This document shows positions 34,936 to 43,589 of a stretch of DNA of 64,000 bases, piece after piece. Position numbers and translations under genes: made by a program. The first letter of the stretch is position 1; every line of letters starts with the position of its first letter. A model generated the notes under the pieces. It searched no databases. It was not told the DNA's origin and saw nothing but the letters and a program-made list of their open reading frames with translations. This stretch comes from CAXTKD01 sp964244885 (GTDB taxonomy: Bacteria; Pseudomonadota; Alphaproteobacteria; Sphingomonadales; Sphingomonadaceae), in NCBI GenBank assembly GCA_964244885.1, contig CAXTKD010000001.1, positions 1 through 64,000 on the forward strand. The letters are read 5' to 3'.

Positions 34936-34948
34936 ACGCGCCGTTCGC
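34919..34948. terminator. Bidirectional hairpin between convergent genes
   Basis: GCGAACGGCG (34919-34928) pairs with CGCCGTTCGC (34939-34948), a 10-bp stem with a 10-base loop that overlaps the end of the FAH gene. There is no strong T-run, so the terminator function is tentative. Confidence 0.5.
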
Positions 34949-34959
34949 CAGTCTGAACA

Positions 34960-36369
34960 TCAACGCGCGACCCGCAGCGTCTGGAGCTGCATATATTCCT
35001 CCAGCCCGTGCAGTCCGAACTCGGTGCCGATGCCCGATTGCTTGGCGCCGCCGAACGGCGCGTCGGGCGAGATTGTCGAATGATCATTCACCCACGCCGT
35101 ACCGCATTCGAGCCGCTGAGCGAGCGCGGTCGCAACCTCGACATCCGATGACCAGACCGAGCCGCCAAGGCCGTTTTCATTGGCATTGGCGCGCGCAAGC
35201 GCGTCCTCGACATCGCTGTAGCGGATGACGGGCAGGATTGGGCCGAACTGCTCCTCGTCGACAAGCCGGACGCCGTCGCTGACATCGACAACCACCGTCA
35301 GCGGGAAGAAATAACCCGGCCCCTCAAGTGGTGCGCCGCCGGATAGGAAGCGGCCGCCCTTCGCCTCCGCGTCCTCGGCGAGTTCGCGCACGAAATCGAA
35401 CTGCGCGCGGTTCTGCAGCGGGCCGAACTGCACCGCGGGATCATTGCCCGGGCCCATCTTGGCAGCGCGCGCCAGCTCGGCGAGCTTCCCGGCGAGCGCG
35501 TCGTACAGGCTATCGTGCACATAAAGCCGCTTGAGCGCGGCGCAGGTCTGCCCGCTGTTGCCAAAGGCCTTGGCGAAGATCTTGGGCGCGATCGCATCGA
35601 TATCGGCATCGGGCAGCACGATCGCGGCGTCATTGCCGCCAAGCTCGAGGGTCAGCCGCTTCAGGTTGACCGCGCCACTGGCCATGATCGTGCGGCCGGT
35701 CGGCGTCGATCCGGTAAAGACGATCTTGTCGATGCCCGGATGCTTGACCATCCCGCTGCCGAGGCCGCCTTCGCCCGCGACCGAGTTGAGCACGCCAGGC
35801 GGCAGGTGGGCCTGGGCGAGCTCGACCATCCGCAGGGTGCTGAGCGGAGTCATCGAAGAGGGTTTTATGATCACGCAATTGCCCGCGATCAGCGCCGGCA
35901 TGATATGCCACGCGCCGATCATCACCGGATGATTCCACGGCGTGATCGACCCGACCACGCCGAGCGGCTTGCGATGGACCCGCACGAGCGCGGCCTCGTC
36001 ATCCTGAACCGTCTCGACCAGCGGACGAAGCCGGGCGGTGGCGCGAGTCCATTTGAGCGCGCCCATGATCTCCCCGATCGCGCCCGTGGCGATCGGCTTG
36101 CCCTGCTCACGCGAGAGCAGGCGGGCCAGCGCTTCCTTGTCGGCCTCGATCGCGTCGGCGATCTGATCGATCGCCGCGCCGCGTTCGGCGATCGGAGTCG
36201 CCGCCCAAAGCGGAAAAGCGCGCCGCGCGGCGGCGACGGCCGCATCGAGATCGGCGGGACCAGCGGCGGGGCACTGCGCGAAGGCAGCGCCGGTGGCCGG
36301 ATCAATCACGTCGAAGCTGCTGGCGGCGGCCAGCGGCTTGCCGTCGATGATGAGCGGAGGCGTGTTCAC
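34960..36369 (-). CDS. NAD(P)-dependent aldehyde dehydrogenase
   Basis: The protein has 469 residues, normal for the family. The catalytic Glu lies in LTLELGGNDAAIV and the nucleophile Cys in GNSGQTCAALKRLYV. The cofactor loop is TGSTPTGRTIMASGA, and the C-terminal signature is EQFGPILPVIRY. It oxidises an aldehyde to the acid; here an arylacetaldehyde or a ring-cleavage semialdehyde is plausible. Its start overlaps the end of the upstream amidohydrolase by 4 bp. It is the last gene of a minus-strand operon that begins with the Rieske oxygenase. Confidence 0.9.
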   Translation of the reverse strand: MNTPPLIIDGKPLAAASSFDVIDPATGAAFAQCPAAGPADLDAAVAAARRAFPLWAATPIAERGAAIDQIADAIEADKEALARLLSREQGKPIATGAIGEIMGALKWTRATARLRPLVETVQDDEAALVRVHRKPLGVVGSITPWNHPVMIGAWHIMPALIAGNCVIIKPSSMTPLSTLRMVELAQAHLPPGVLNSVAGEGGLGSGMVKHPGIDKIVFTGSTPTGRTIMASGAVNLKRLTLELGGNDAAIVLPDADIDAIAPKIFAKAFGNSGQTCAALKRLYVHDSLYDALAGKLAELARAAKMGPGNDPAVQFGPLQNRAQFDFVRELAEDAEAKGGRFLSGGAPLEGPGYFFPLTVVVDVSDGVRLVDEEQFGPILPVIRYSDVEDALARANANENGLGGSVWSSDVEVATALAQRLECGTAWVNDHSTISPDAPFGGAKQSGIGTEFGLHGLEEYMQLQTLRVAR

Positions 36370-37352
36370 AGCCTGAACAGCTTTTCGGCGGTGGCGCTCT
36401 TCACTTGGCGGGCGGCATCGGTGCCGAGCGCGTTCACGCGTGCGAGGCAGCCTTCCATATCGCCGATATTGTGCGGATAGTCGGAGCCGTACATCACCCG
36501 CTCCGGCCCGCCCGCGACTTCAATGCACAGATCGAGCGCGTTCTTTTCGTAGACGACCGTGTCGTAATAGATTTTCTTGAGATAGCTCGAAGGCTTGTCG
36601 CTGATCTTCTCCGAGCAAGCCGGGATCATCTCGTGGCAGCGGTCGAGCCGGCCGGCGATATAGGGCAGCGTCGCGCCGCCATGGCCCGCGATGATGCCGA
36701 GCTTGGTATAGCGATCGAAGAAGCCGTCGAAGATCATCCGAGAAATCGCGAGCGTGGTATCGAACATGAAGCCGACCGGCGGAACCAGCCCATATTCATC
36801 GAGCTCAAGCTGCTCCGAACCCTGTGGCGCGGTGGGATGGACAAGCACCGGAAGCGCCAGCCGATCGATCGCCGCCCAGACCGGCGCGAACTCAGGCGCG
36901 GTCAGGCTCCGCTCGTCGATATTCGCCGAAACGAACACACCGACCGCGCCCGCCTTCACCGTACGCTCCAGCTCCGTCACGGCGCTGTCGGCATATTGCC
37001 ACGGCAGCGAGGCGAACCAGCGGAGCCGATCGGGGTAGCGGCTTTGCTGATAGGCCATCAGGTCGTTCATCGCCGCCGCCGTCTGGAGGCTGATCTCCTC
37101 GCCACCCCAATAAACATTAGGGCAGGTGAGCGAGACGATCGCGACATCGACCCCCGCCTTGTCCATGTTGCGCACGCGCAGGTCGTAATCGAACATGCCC
37201 GGCGTCAGCGTCATGAACGGGCTGCCGCGCAGGAACACGCTTTCCTGCCCGGCCTTGGTGGGCTTCACCTCATATTTGGGCGCGCCATGGCGCCGCAGCG
37301 CTTCGACCCAGGGGTCGCTTAGCATATGGGTATGAACATCGATGACGGTCAT
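36366..37352 (-). CDS. Metal-dependent amidohydrolase/decarboxylase (ACMSD-like)
   Basis: The protein has 328 residues. The metal ligands are the HTH motif in MTVIDVHTHMLSD, the His in LPVLVHPTAPQG, the His pair region IIAGHGGATLPYIAGRLDRC, and the Asp in RVMYGSDYPHNIGD. This is the amidohydrolase-2 pattern of 2-amino-3-carboxymuconate-semialdehyde decarboxylase and related aromatic-acid decarboxylases. It most likely removes CO2 from a ring-cleavage product or aromatic acid of the pathway. It lies 5 bp after a FAH-family gene and overlaps the aldehyde dehydrogenase gene. The substrate cannot be read from sequence alone. Confidence 0.82.
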   Translation of the reverse strand: MTVIDVHTHMLSDPWVEALRRHGAPKYEVKPTKAGQESVFLRGSPFMTLTPGMFDYDLRVRNMDKAGVDVAIVSLTCPNVYWGGEEISLQTAAAMNDLMAYQQSRYPDRLRWFASLPWQYADSAVTELERTVKAGAVGVFVSANIDERSLTAPEFAPVWAAIDRLALPVLVHPTAPQGSEQLELDEYGLVPPVGFMFDTTLAISRMIFDGFFDRYTKLGIIAGHGGATLPYIAGRLDRCHEMIPACSEKISDKPSSYLKKIYYDTVVYEKNALDLCIEVAGGPERVMYGSDYPHNIGDMEGCLARVNALGTDAARQVKSATAEKLFRL

Positions 37353-37357
37353 GGCGC

Positions 37358-38329
37358 CTACTTTTCCAGGTTGATGCGGTTGGAGAGCCGGCCGAGGCCA
37401 TCGATCTCGACGTCGGTCAGCTTGCCGTCATAGAGGTTGAGATAGGTGCCGATATTGCCGCGCGGATGCTTCTCGGTGCCCTTCGAGGCCGTGCCGGTGT
37501 GGATGCAGTCGCCCGCCTCCATCGTGAACCACTTGGTCGCTTCGGAAACGACGCGCTCGACCGAAAAGAAGTAGTTGGCGGTCGAATCGTCGGCATAGCA
37601 TTCGCCGTCGATATAGCCGCGCACGTGCAGCTTGTTGGGGTCGGTGATCTCGTCCTTGGTGGTGAGCCAAGGCCCCATCGCCGCGAACGTGTCCGCCGCC
37701 TTCGATTTCGAGTGGTAGATGAACAGCAGATAGGTGTCTTCGCCGTCGAACTTGGGGCGCCAGTTCACATGATGCGGCTTCACGATATCCGCGGTCTGCT
37801 TGAGCGCGATCGAGTCCTGCGTGAACTTGACGCCGCTGGCGGTGACATCGTTGGTGAGAGTGTAGCCGAACACGTAATCGAGAACGTCCTCGGGCGCGAC
37901 GTTCTTGGCGCGCTTGCCGAGCACGATCACCGGCTCCGGCTCGGGAATCGACTGGCCGTGATCCTTGAGAAGATCGATCGTCTTGTTGTGCCCGGTCAGC
38001 GCCGAACGGCCCTTGATGAAGAACATCGGCGCCGTCATCGGCTTGTAGGCCTTGTCGTTGAGATTTCTGTTGTTCACCGCGCAACCGAGAATCTTGGAGG
38101 GGCGCGGATTGGGCGCCATCCAGTCGATCGCCGGGCCGGAGATGTCGATCGTCGGCGCGCGGCCCGCCCTGGCCGCCTCGATCGCCGCCGCGGCGCCGTC
38201 AAGCCCCGCATTGGCCGCCTCGATCAGCTCGTCCATCCACGCGAATGCCGTAACCGCCACCGCCCGCGTCTCGTCGACGCGCGCGATCACCAGCGGCTTG
38301 CCCTCGTGCCTGATCATCCCCAGCTTCAT
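37358..38329 (-). CDS. Fumarylacetoacetate hydrolase-family enzyme (FAH 2)
   Basis: The protein has 323 residues. FAH-type features are SKILGCAVNNRNLNDKAYKP, PEPVIVLGKRAKNV with the DVLDYVFGYTLTNDVTASG acid pair, and MEAGDCIHTGTASKGTEKHP. The latter resembles the GDVI(L/H)TGTP signature of hydratase/isomerase members. In meta-cleavage routes such enzymes hydrate 2-hydroxydienoates or decarboxylate oxalocrotonate. It sits second in the Rieske operon, 50 bp after the oxygenase gene. FAH 1 (33958) is under the other IclR box, suggesting the two catalyse separate steps. Confidence 0.82.
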   Translation of the reverse strand: MKLGMIRHEGKPLVIARVDETRAVAVTAFAWMDELIEAANAGLDGAAAAIEAARAGRAPTIDISGPAIDWMAPNPRPSKILGCAVNNRNLNDKAYKPMTAPMFFIKGRSALTGHNKTIDLLKDHGQSIPEPEPVIVLGKRAKNVAPEDVLDYVFGYTLTNDVTASGVKFTQDSIALKQTADIVKPHHVNWRPKFDGEDTYLLFIYHSKSKAADTFAAMGPWLTTKDEITDPNKLHVRGYIDGECYADDSTANYFFSVERVVSEATKWFTMEAGDCIHTGTASKGTEKHPRGNIGTYLNLYDGKLTDVEIDGLGRLSNRINLEK

Positions 38330-38379
38330 TCGGCATCCTTTCCCAAAATCAGTCGCGCCCGAATTGGCGCCGTCGTTCG

Positions 38380-39660
38380 TCAGATCGTTTCGGCCGCGTC
38401 TTCGGGGATCATCCCCATCGCCACCTGATATTCGCGCTTCACCGCCTCGGGCTGGCCAAGCTGATGCTGATAATCCGGCCGGTTGAGCCGATATTGCAGC
38501 GTGTCACCGAGCCTGCGGCTTTCCTCGAGCGTCATCGAATTGATGAAAAGCTCGCGATGCTTGATCGGCAGTTCGACGCAGCGATTGCGTTCTGGATCGC
38601 GGATGAGCCCTTTGGGATCACGTCCCTCGGCCACCGCGCGCATGTTCTCCTCGAACGAGCGCCGCAACATGACGACGCCGAGATCGCTCTTGCCGAGATG
38701 CTCCTCGGTGCGGTCGGCGATCGTGCCCTGGCCGACCCAGGCGACGATATCCTGATTGAGCACATGGCTGGTGATCCACTCGCCCTTGGAATCCTTCACC
38801 GGCCCGGTCCAATAGGGCACGCGCGTTTGCACGAACGGCTCGCGGTTCGTCGGCACGCGGTGGAACATCCAGGTGATCGACAAGGTGTTCTCGTCGTCGA
38901 CCGGAATGCGCCATTCGATGTGATCGCCGAGAAAGAAGGCGTTGGGCCACAGCGCGGTCGCCCCGACCGTCCAGTGCGGATTGGTCTTGTCGGTATCCTC
39001 GCGAACACGCTTGTAGACGTGGCCGAACTCGAACTCCTCGAAGGCCAGCTCAATATGCTTGGGGCCATAGGAGCCGTCGCCCTTGAGGACCGAGGACCAA
39101 TTGCGGTGCATCCATTCGAAATGCACCGGATCGAGACTGTTTTCCTGGCACTGGAGCCAGTTGCACGGCACCTCCGCGAACACGACCTGCTGAAAGCCGT
39201 TTACCCAGGTGAAGGGCTCCCAATTGGGCACGAGCGGCGCGGGCTGCGGCCCCATATAGGCCCAGAGCATCCCCGCCTTGGCTTCCACCGGATAGGACTT
39301 GATCCGGATCTTGTCCTTGAAGCGCGCTTTCGGGTTGGCGATGTCCTCGAAGGGCTGCTGGAGACACTGGCCCGATGGGGCGAAGCACCAGCCATGATAG
39401 CTGCAGCGCAGGCCCGCATCCTCGATGATACCGTGCAGCATATCGGCGCGGCGATGCGGGCACTGGCGATCGACCAGACCGTAGCTGCCATCCTTGCTGC
39501 GGAACGCGACCAGATTTTCGCCCAGCAGCCGTATCGGCTTCACCCCAAGCTCGTCGATCTCCGCGATGGCGGCGAACGGGTGCCAGTAACGCCGCAGCAA
39601 TTCGCCCATCGGCGTTCCAGGCCCAACCCGGGTCAAACGCTCGTTCTGTTCTGCCCTCAC
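38380..39660 (-). CDS. Rieske non-heme iron aromatic oxygenase, alpha subunit
   Basis: The protein has 426 residues. The Rieske [2Fe-2S] site is CPHRRADM and CSYHGWCF, with the normal spacing (residues ~67-90). The mononuclear iron site follows in ENSLDPVHFEWMHRNW (Asp and two His), with the third acid further on. Size and layout fit one-component-oxygenase types acting on phthalate, chlorobenzoate or methoxy-aromatics (hydroxylation or O-demethylation). No ferredoxin or reductase gene lies in the island, so electrons must come from elsewhere. It heads a four-gene operon with FAH 2, the ACMSD-like enzyme and aldehyde dehydrogenase, and is divergent from the second IclR gene across a perfect palindrome. 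Confidence 0.88.
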   Translation of the reverse strand: MRAEQNERLTRVGPGTPMGELLRRYWHPFAAIAEIDELGVKPIRLLGENLVAFRSKDGSYGLVDRQCPHRRADMLHGIIEDAGLRCSYHGWCFAPSGQCLQQPFEDIANPKARFKDKIRIKSYPVEAKAGMLWAYMGPQPAPLVPNWEPFTWVNGFQQVVFAEVPCNWLQCQENSLDPVHFEWMHRNWSSVLKGDGSYGPKHIELAFEEFEFGHVYKRVREDTDKTNPHWTVGATALWPNAFFLGDHIEWRIPVDDENTLSITWMFHRVPTNREPFVQTRVPYWTGPVKDSKGEWITSHVLNQDIVAWVGQGTIADRTEEHLGKSDLGVVMLRRSFEENMRAVAEGRDPKGLIRDPERNRCVELPIKHRELFINSMTLEESRRLGDTLQYRLNRPDYQHQLGQPEAVKREYQVAMGMIPEDAAETI

Positions 39661-39731
39661 GCGCCGGTTCTCCTTTCGGAAGAATCGGCGTTAATGGGAT
39701 TGGCGCGCCTTTCGCAACAAATTCCTACGAA

Positions 39732-39750
39732 AGTTGCATTCACTGCAACT
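39732..39750. promoter_or_regulatory. Palindromic operator between Rieske operon and second IclR gene
   Basis: AGTTGCA (39732-39738), a 5-base spacer and TGCAACT (39744-39750) form a perfect 7-bp inverted repeat in the 107-bp divergent gap, 18 bp before ATG 39768. It differs from the TCGTAT box, so it is probably the site of the IclR protein encoded alongside. Confidence 0.65.
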
Positions 39751-39767
39751 ATCTCTATACATGCCTC

Positions 39768-40577
39768 ATGGATAATCGCGATCCCCGACGCCGTGTGCCT
39801 GCGGCACCCGCCCCCATCGAAACCGTGGCCACCGCGACAGCGATCATCGATTTCCTCGCCGAAAGCGATGCGCCGATGGGCGTGCAGCAGATCGCGGAAG
39901 TTCTTGGCCTCACCAAATCCCGCGCCTCGCGCCATCTCGCCAATCTCGAAACGCTCGGGCTGGTGGCGCGCGGCGAAAGTGGGCGGGGATTTCGGCTGGG
40001 CTGGCGCATCGATCGCTGGGGCCAGATCGCCGCCAGCCGAATGCCGCTGCCCGAATTGCTGCACGGTCCGCTTGCCCGGCTCAACGAGCGTATCGCCCAC
40101 ACCGTGCTGCTGTGCGCGGCGGCGGGGGGCGATGCGATCGTGCTGAAATGCCTGCCCGCTCGCACGGCGATCCGAATCGATGTCGATCCTGGACTGGTGC
40201 TGAGCCTGCCGCACTCGCCGACCGCGCGGGTGTGCCACGCGTTTCAGCCTCAAGAGCGGCGCCGGGCGCTGCTCGACGATATGCAGCAACGTGAGCCCGG
40301 CTTCCGGATCGATGATCTCGCGCATTTCCAGCGGCAGATCGCGGCGATCCAGGCCAGCCATTTCGCATGGGACGACAACAAATTCGACGCCGGCCATGGC
40401 GCGCTGGCGGCGCCGGTCTTCAACCGCGAAGGCGCGCTGGCCGCCGTCATCACCGTCATGACGCCGAGCCATGAGCTGGCGAATGGACCGGCGCTGGCCC
40501 TGGTCACCGCGCTGATCGAATGCGCCGAGCAGTGCTCGCGGCTGCTCGGCGGCCGGCACCAATATCCGCGCCCCTGA
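39768..40577 (+). CDS. Second IclR-family transcriptional regulator
   Basis: The protein has 269 residues. The N-terminal winged helix spans ~15-80 (ETVATATAIIDFLAESDAPM, LTKSRASRHLANLETLGLV). The effector domain continues to ~260 (PLARLNERIAHTVLLCAAAG, IDVDPGLVLSLPHSPTARVC). The sequence is clearly different from the IclR at 32007. It is divergent from the Rieske operon with a perfect AGTTGCA/TGCAACT palindrome between them, so local control of that operon and of itself is likely. A hairpin at 40602-40618 follows its end. Confidence 0.85.
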   Translation: MDNRDPRRRVPAAPAPIETVATATAIIDFLAESDAPMGVQQIAEVLGLTKSRASRHLANLETLGLVARGESGRGFRLGWRIDRWGQIAASRMPLPELLHGPLARLNERIAHTVLLCAAAGGDAIVLKCLPARTAIRIDVDPGLVLSLPHSPTARVCHAFQPQERRRALLDDMQQREPGFRIDDLAHFQRQIAAIQASHFAWDDNKFDAGHGALAAPVFNREGALAAVITVMTPSHELANGPALALVTALIECAEQCSRLLGGRHQYPRP

Positions 40578-40601
40578 CCGCGACGCGGCCGGCTGGCCGC
40601 T

Positions 40602-40618
40602 GCCCGCGATCCGCGGGC
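40602..40618. terminator. Hairpin between convergent genes
   Basis: GCCCGCG (40602-40608), loop ATC, CGCGGGC (40612-40618), followed by TT on the plus strand. It lies in the 43-bp gap between the IclR gene and the aminotransferase gene, which converge. Confidence 0.55.
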
Positions 40619-40620
40619 TT

Positions 40621-41805
40621 TCAGGCGAGGACGTCGGCAATCGCCCCGGCGACACGTTCGATATTCCTGTCCGACAGACCGGCAACGTTGATTCGGCCGG
40701 AGCCGATCATGTGCACGTGATGCTCGGCCCGCAGCCGCTCCACTTGCTGCGGCGTCACATCGAGCAGCGCGAACATGCCGCGCTGGTGCGCGAGGAAGGA
40801 ATAATCGCGCGCCGACAGCCGGGTAAGATGGTCGGCGAAGGCCGCGCGGACATCGTTGAGCCGCGTCCGCATCCCCGCGAGCTCCCGCTCCCAGGTCGCC
40901 CGCAGTTCGCTGTCGTCCAGAATATGCGCGACGATCGCCGCGCCATGATCGGGCGGCATCGAATAGATCGGCCGCACGATCGACACGACGTGAGCCCGCG
41001 CCAGCTCGGCATCGCGCGCGGACGCGCCGACACTCGTCAGCGCGCCCACCCGTTCGCGATAGAGCGCGAAATTCTTGGAGCAGGAGGTGGCGACCAGCAG
41101 TTCCGGCAGGCGATCGACCAGCAGCCGCAAGCCGCGCACATCGTCTTCGAGCCCGTCGGCGAAGCCGATATAGGCAAGATCGACCAATGGCAGGGCGCCC
41201 GTTTTCTCCAGCAGGTCCGCCACCTCGCCCCATTGCGCGAGGGACAGATCCGCGCCGCTCGGGTTGTGGCAGCAGCCATGCAGAAGCAGCGCGTCATCGG
41301 GGCCGAGGCCGGCGAGCGCCGCCATCATCGCGTCAAACCGCAATTCGCCGCTCGCCTTGTCGTAGTAAGGATAGGATATCGCCGCCTGCCCGGAGGCGGC
41401 GAGGATCGCGCCATGGTTCGTCCAGGTCGGCGACGGAACGAAGACCCGGCCTTTCGGCCGGAGCGCACGCAGCAGCTCGACCGCGAGGCGCAGCGCGCCG
41501 GTGCCGCCAGGGGTCTGGATCGTGCGACTGCGCTCAAAGCCGTTCGAGCCCGCGCCGAACAGCAAGGCGCGAATGTGATCGTTATAGTCAGGATTGCCGA
41601 TGGGCGAGAGATAGCGCTTGCTTCGCTGGGTTTCGAGCAACCAGCGTTCGGCCGCTTTCACCGCCTTGAGGACGGTCGCCTCGCCCTTCTCGTCCATGTA
41701 GATTCCGATGCCGAGATCGACCTTGTCCGAACTCGTGTCGCGCGCGAGAAGCTGCGCCAGACCCAGGATTGGATCAGCCGGCGGCGCAACAAGATCTCTA
41801 AACAT
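40621..41805 (-). CDS. PLP-dependent aromatic/aspartate aminotransferase (class I)
   Basis: The protein has 394 residues. The N-terminus is typical of the AspC/TyrB group (PADPILGLAQLLARDTSSDK, then VDLGIGIYMDEKGE). The core has LLHGCCHNPSGADLSLAQW, an Asp-Tyr region VDLAYIGFADGLE, and PLP Lys in TSCSKNFALYRERVG, with Arg in the usual C-terminal position. These enzymes interconvert aromatic or dicarboxylic amino acids and keto acids. With the ThDP enzyme and aldehyde dehydrogenase it could convert an aromatic amino acid to the aryl-acetate. It is divergent from the dipeptidase operon, with an inverted pair of IclR-type boxes just upstream. Confidence 0.88.
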   Translation of the reverse strand: MFRDLVAPPADPILGLAQLLARDTSSDKVDLGIGIYMDEKGEATVLKAVKAAERWLLETQRSKRYLSPIGNPDYNDHIRALLFGAGSNGFERSRTIQTPGGTGALRLAVELLRALRPKGRVFVPSPTWTNHGAILAASGQAAISYPYYDKASGELRFDAMMAALAGLGPDDALLLHGCCHNPSGADLSLAQWGEVADLLEKTGALPLVDLAYIGFADGLEDDVRGLRLLVDRLPELLVATSCSKNFALYRERVGALTSVGASARDAELARAHVVSIVRPIYSMPPDHGAAIVAHILDDSELRATWERELAGMRTRLNDVRAAFADHLTRLSARDYSFLAHQRGMFALLDVTPQQVERLRAEHHVHMIGSGRINVAGLSDRNIERVAGAIADVLA

Positions 41806-41818
41806 TTCAGTCCCTCGA

Positions 41819-41858
41819 TGTCACGCTATACGATACGATGCTGCGTATCGCGTGACAA
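41819..41858. promoter_or_regulatory. Inverted IclR-type box pair between aminotransferase and dipeptidase operons
   Basis: TCGTATAGCGTGACA on the minus strand (41819-41833) faces GCGTATCGCGTGACAA on the plus strand (41843-41858). These are the two best copies of the island box. The minus-strand copy lies 13 bp upstream of the aminotransferase start, while the dipeptidase starts about 180 bp away. Confidence 0.72.
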
Positions 41859-42038
41859 GGGCTGGAAACCGACTCCGATTTGGGTTAGGCTTCGACAGGA
41901 TGGACGAAGCGATGACCCGAACCCGACGCAGTCGCTTGGAGCGCCGTTTCCCGTCGCGTCGAAAACCCCCACCCGCTCCTTGGGACCGGCGGTAATGTCC
42001 AAGCGCGTTTGCCCAATCCATCGCCGGGATTTCGCCTG

Positions 42039-43109
42039 ATGTGCGTTGTTTGCGTGCAGGCCACGCGCCCATCGGAAACCAAGCCTGCGCAGCCGCCGCC
42101 ACGGGACGACGCGGCCTTCGCCCGCGGCCGCGATTTCCTCGCGCGCCATCCGAGCGTCGATTGCCATGCGCACCCCGGCCGCTTCTTCATGCGGGGCGTG
42201 TCAGCCAACGACTTCACGTCCGCCTACGCGCCGATGGACCCCGCGGACTCGATCGCCGACATGCGCGACGGCCAGGTTTCGGCGGTCTTTTTCGCAACGG
42301 TCGCCGATCTCCCGGTACTCGGCTTTCGCGACGGCGGCTTGCGCGCGACCCGCGCCTTCGAGCCGGGCGAGGCCGCCGCCGACCATGCCCGGCAGCTGGG
42401 CGTCATCGACGCCCTGGCCGATCGTTTCGACATGCGCTCGGGCTGGAGCGCGGACGATGTGACCGGCGCGATCGCCGAGGGCCGCCTCGCCTGCTTCCGC
42501 TCGGTCGAGGGCGGCGATTTCATCGAGGACCAGCTCGATCGCATACCCGCCGCCGCCGCCCGGGGCGTGCGTTCGATCACGATCATCCATTACCGCACCA
42601 ACCAAATCGGCGACACCCAGACGGAGACGCCCACTCATGGCGGTCTCACCCCGCTGGGGCGCGATACGGTGCGGGCGATGGAGGCGGCCGGGATCATCAT
42701 CGATCTCTCGCATGCGACCTTCGAAACCAGCCGCGACGTCGCCGCCATGGCGAGCCGCCCGGTGATGCTTTCGCATTCGAACGTCATCTCGCCCGGGGCG
42801 GCCCATCCCCGGCTCGTCTCGCCCGATCATGCGCGGCTGATCGCGGACACCGGCGGCGTGATCGGGGTGGTGCCCGCCGGTTTCGCGCAGGAAAGCTTCG
42901 CCGATTACATCGATACGATCCTGCGCATGACCGATCAGCTCGGCATCGATCACATCGCGATCGGCACCGACATGGATTTCACCTACCGCAGCGTTTTCCC
43001 AAGCTATCGCGATTGGCCGCTCCTGCCGGGCACGCTGCTCGCGCGCGGGCTGAGCGAGGGCGAGGTAGCGAAGATAATGGGCGGCAACATGATGAGGCTG
43101 ATGGCATGA
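42039..43109 (+). CDS. M19-family (renal-type) dipeptidase
   Basis: The protein has 356 residues. Zn-site motifs are VDCHAHPGRFF (HxH), the bridging Glu in SVEGGDFIED, the His in IDLSHATFETS and VMLSHSN, and the C-terminal IGTDMDF. M19 enzymes cleave dipeptides, including those with D-residues, and some lactams. No signal peptide is seen, so it is probably cytoplasmic. ATG 42039 is preferred; a TTG at 42009 is in frame. It is the first gene of an operon with RidA (4-bp overlap) and an MFS carrier, and may release an aromatic amino acid from a dipeptide brought in by the transporters. Confidence 0.85.
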   Translation: MCVVCVQATRPSETKPAQPPPRDDAAFARGRDFLARHPSVDCHAHPGRFFMRGVSANDFTSAYAPMDPADSIADMRDGQVSAVFFATVADLPVLGFRDGGLRATRAFEPGEAAADHARQLGVIDALADRFDMRSGWSADDVTGAIAEGRLACFRSVEGGDFIEDQLDRIPAAAARGVRSITIIHYRTNQIGDTQTETPTHGGLTPLGRDTVRAMEAAGIIIDLSHATFETSRDVAAMASRPVMLSHSNVISPGAAHPRLVSPDHARLIADTGGVIGVVPAGFAQESFADYIDTILRMTDQLGIDHIAIGTDMDFTYRSVFPSYRDWPLLPGTLLARGLSEGEVAKIMGGNMMRLMA

Positions 43110-43522
43110 CGGAAACAAGCAGCGCGACGGCAAACGGACGTCCCGCGCTCGAATATTATCCCGGAGGGCGCGCCAATTCGCCTTTCTCGCGCGCGACCCG
43201 CGTGGGCGATATCCTGTATCTCTCGGGCCAGATCGGCAACCGGCCCGACGGCACCTTGCCCGAAGACCTCGCCGGCCAGACCCGGCAGACGATGGAGAAT
43301 ATCGCCGCCGTGCTCGCCAGCTTCGGCCTCGGCATGGATGCGGTGTTCAAATGCCTGGTGATGCTCGCCGACATGAATCAGTGGCGCGACTTCAACGCGG
43401 CCTATCTCGACTATTTCGCGCCTGATCGGCTGCCCTCTCGCAGCGCCTTCGGAACCAACGGGCTGGTCGCCGGAGCGCTCGTCGAGCTGGAGGCCTGGGC
43501 CTTCATGCCGGAGCGGGGCTGA
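43106..43522 (+). CDS. RidA/YjgF-family imine deaminase (copy 1)
   Basis: The protein has 138 residues. It has the typical RidA order: SPFSRATRVGDILYLSGQIG, the QTRQTMENIAAVLASFGLGM helix, VFKCLVMLADMNQWRDFNA, and the conserved Arg in LPSRSAFGTNGLVAGALVELEA. RidA proteins hydrolyse reactive enamines/imines released by PLP enzymes; catabolic variants deaminate pathway intermediates such as 2-aminomuconate. ATG 43106 overlaps the dipeptidase stop. A second copy is at 48062. The ACMSD-like enzyme in the same island makes an aminomuconate-type step worth considering. Confidence 0.85.
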   Translation: MTETSSATANGRPALEYYPGGRANSPFSRATRVGDILYLSGQIGNRPDGTLPEDLAGQTRQTMENIAAVLASFGLGMDAVFKCLVMLADMNQWRDFNAAYLDYFAPDRLPSRSAFGTNGLVAGALVELEAWAFMPERG

Positions 43523-43589
43523 CCAAGCATGGCGCACGATCGCGATTGAGGCGAGCCGCGCATGCGGCCCGGGCAGGAGGATCTTTCCG

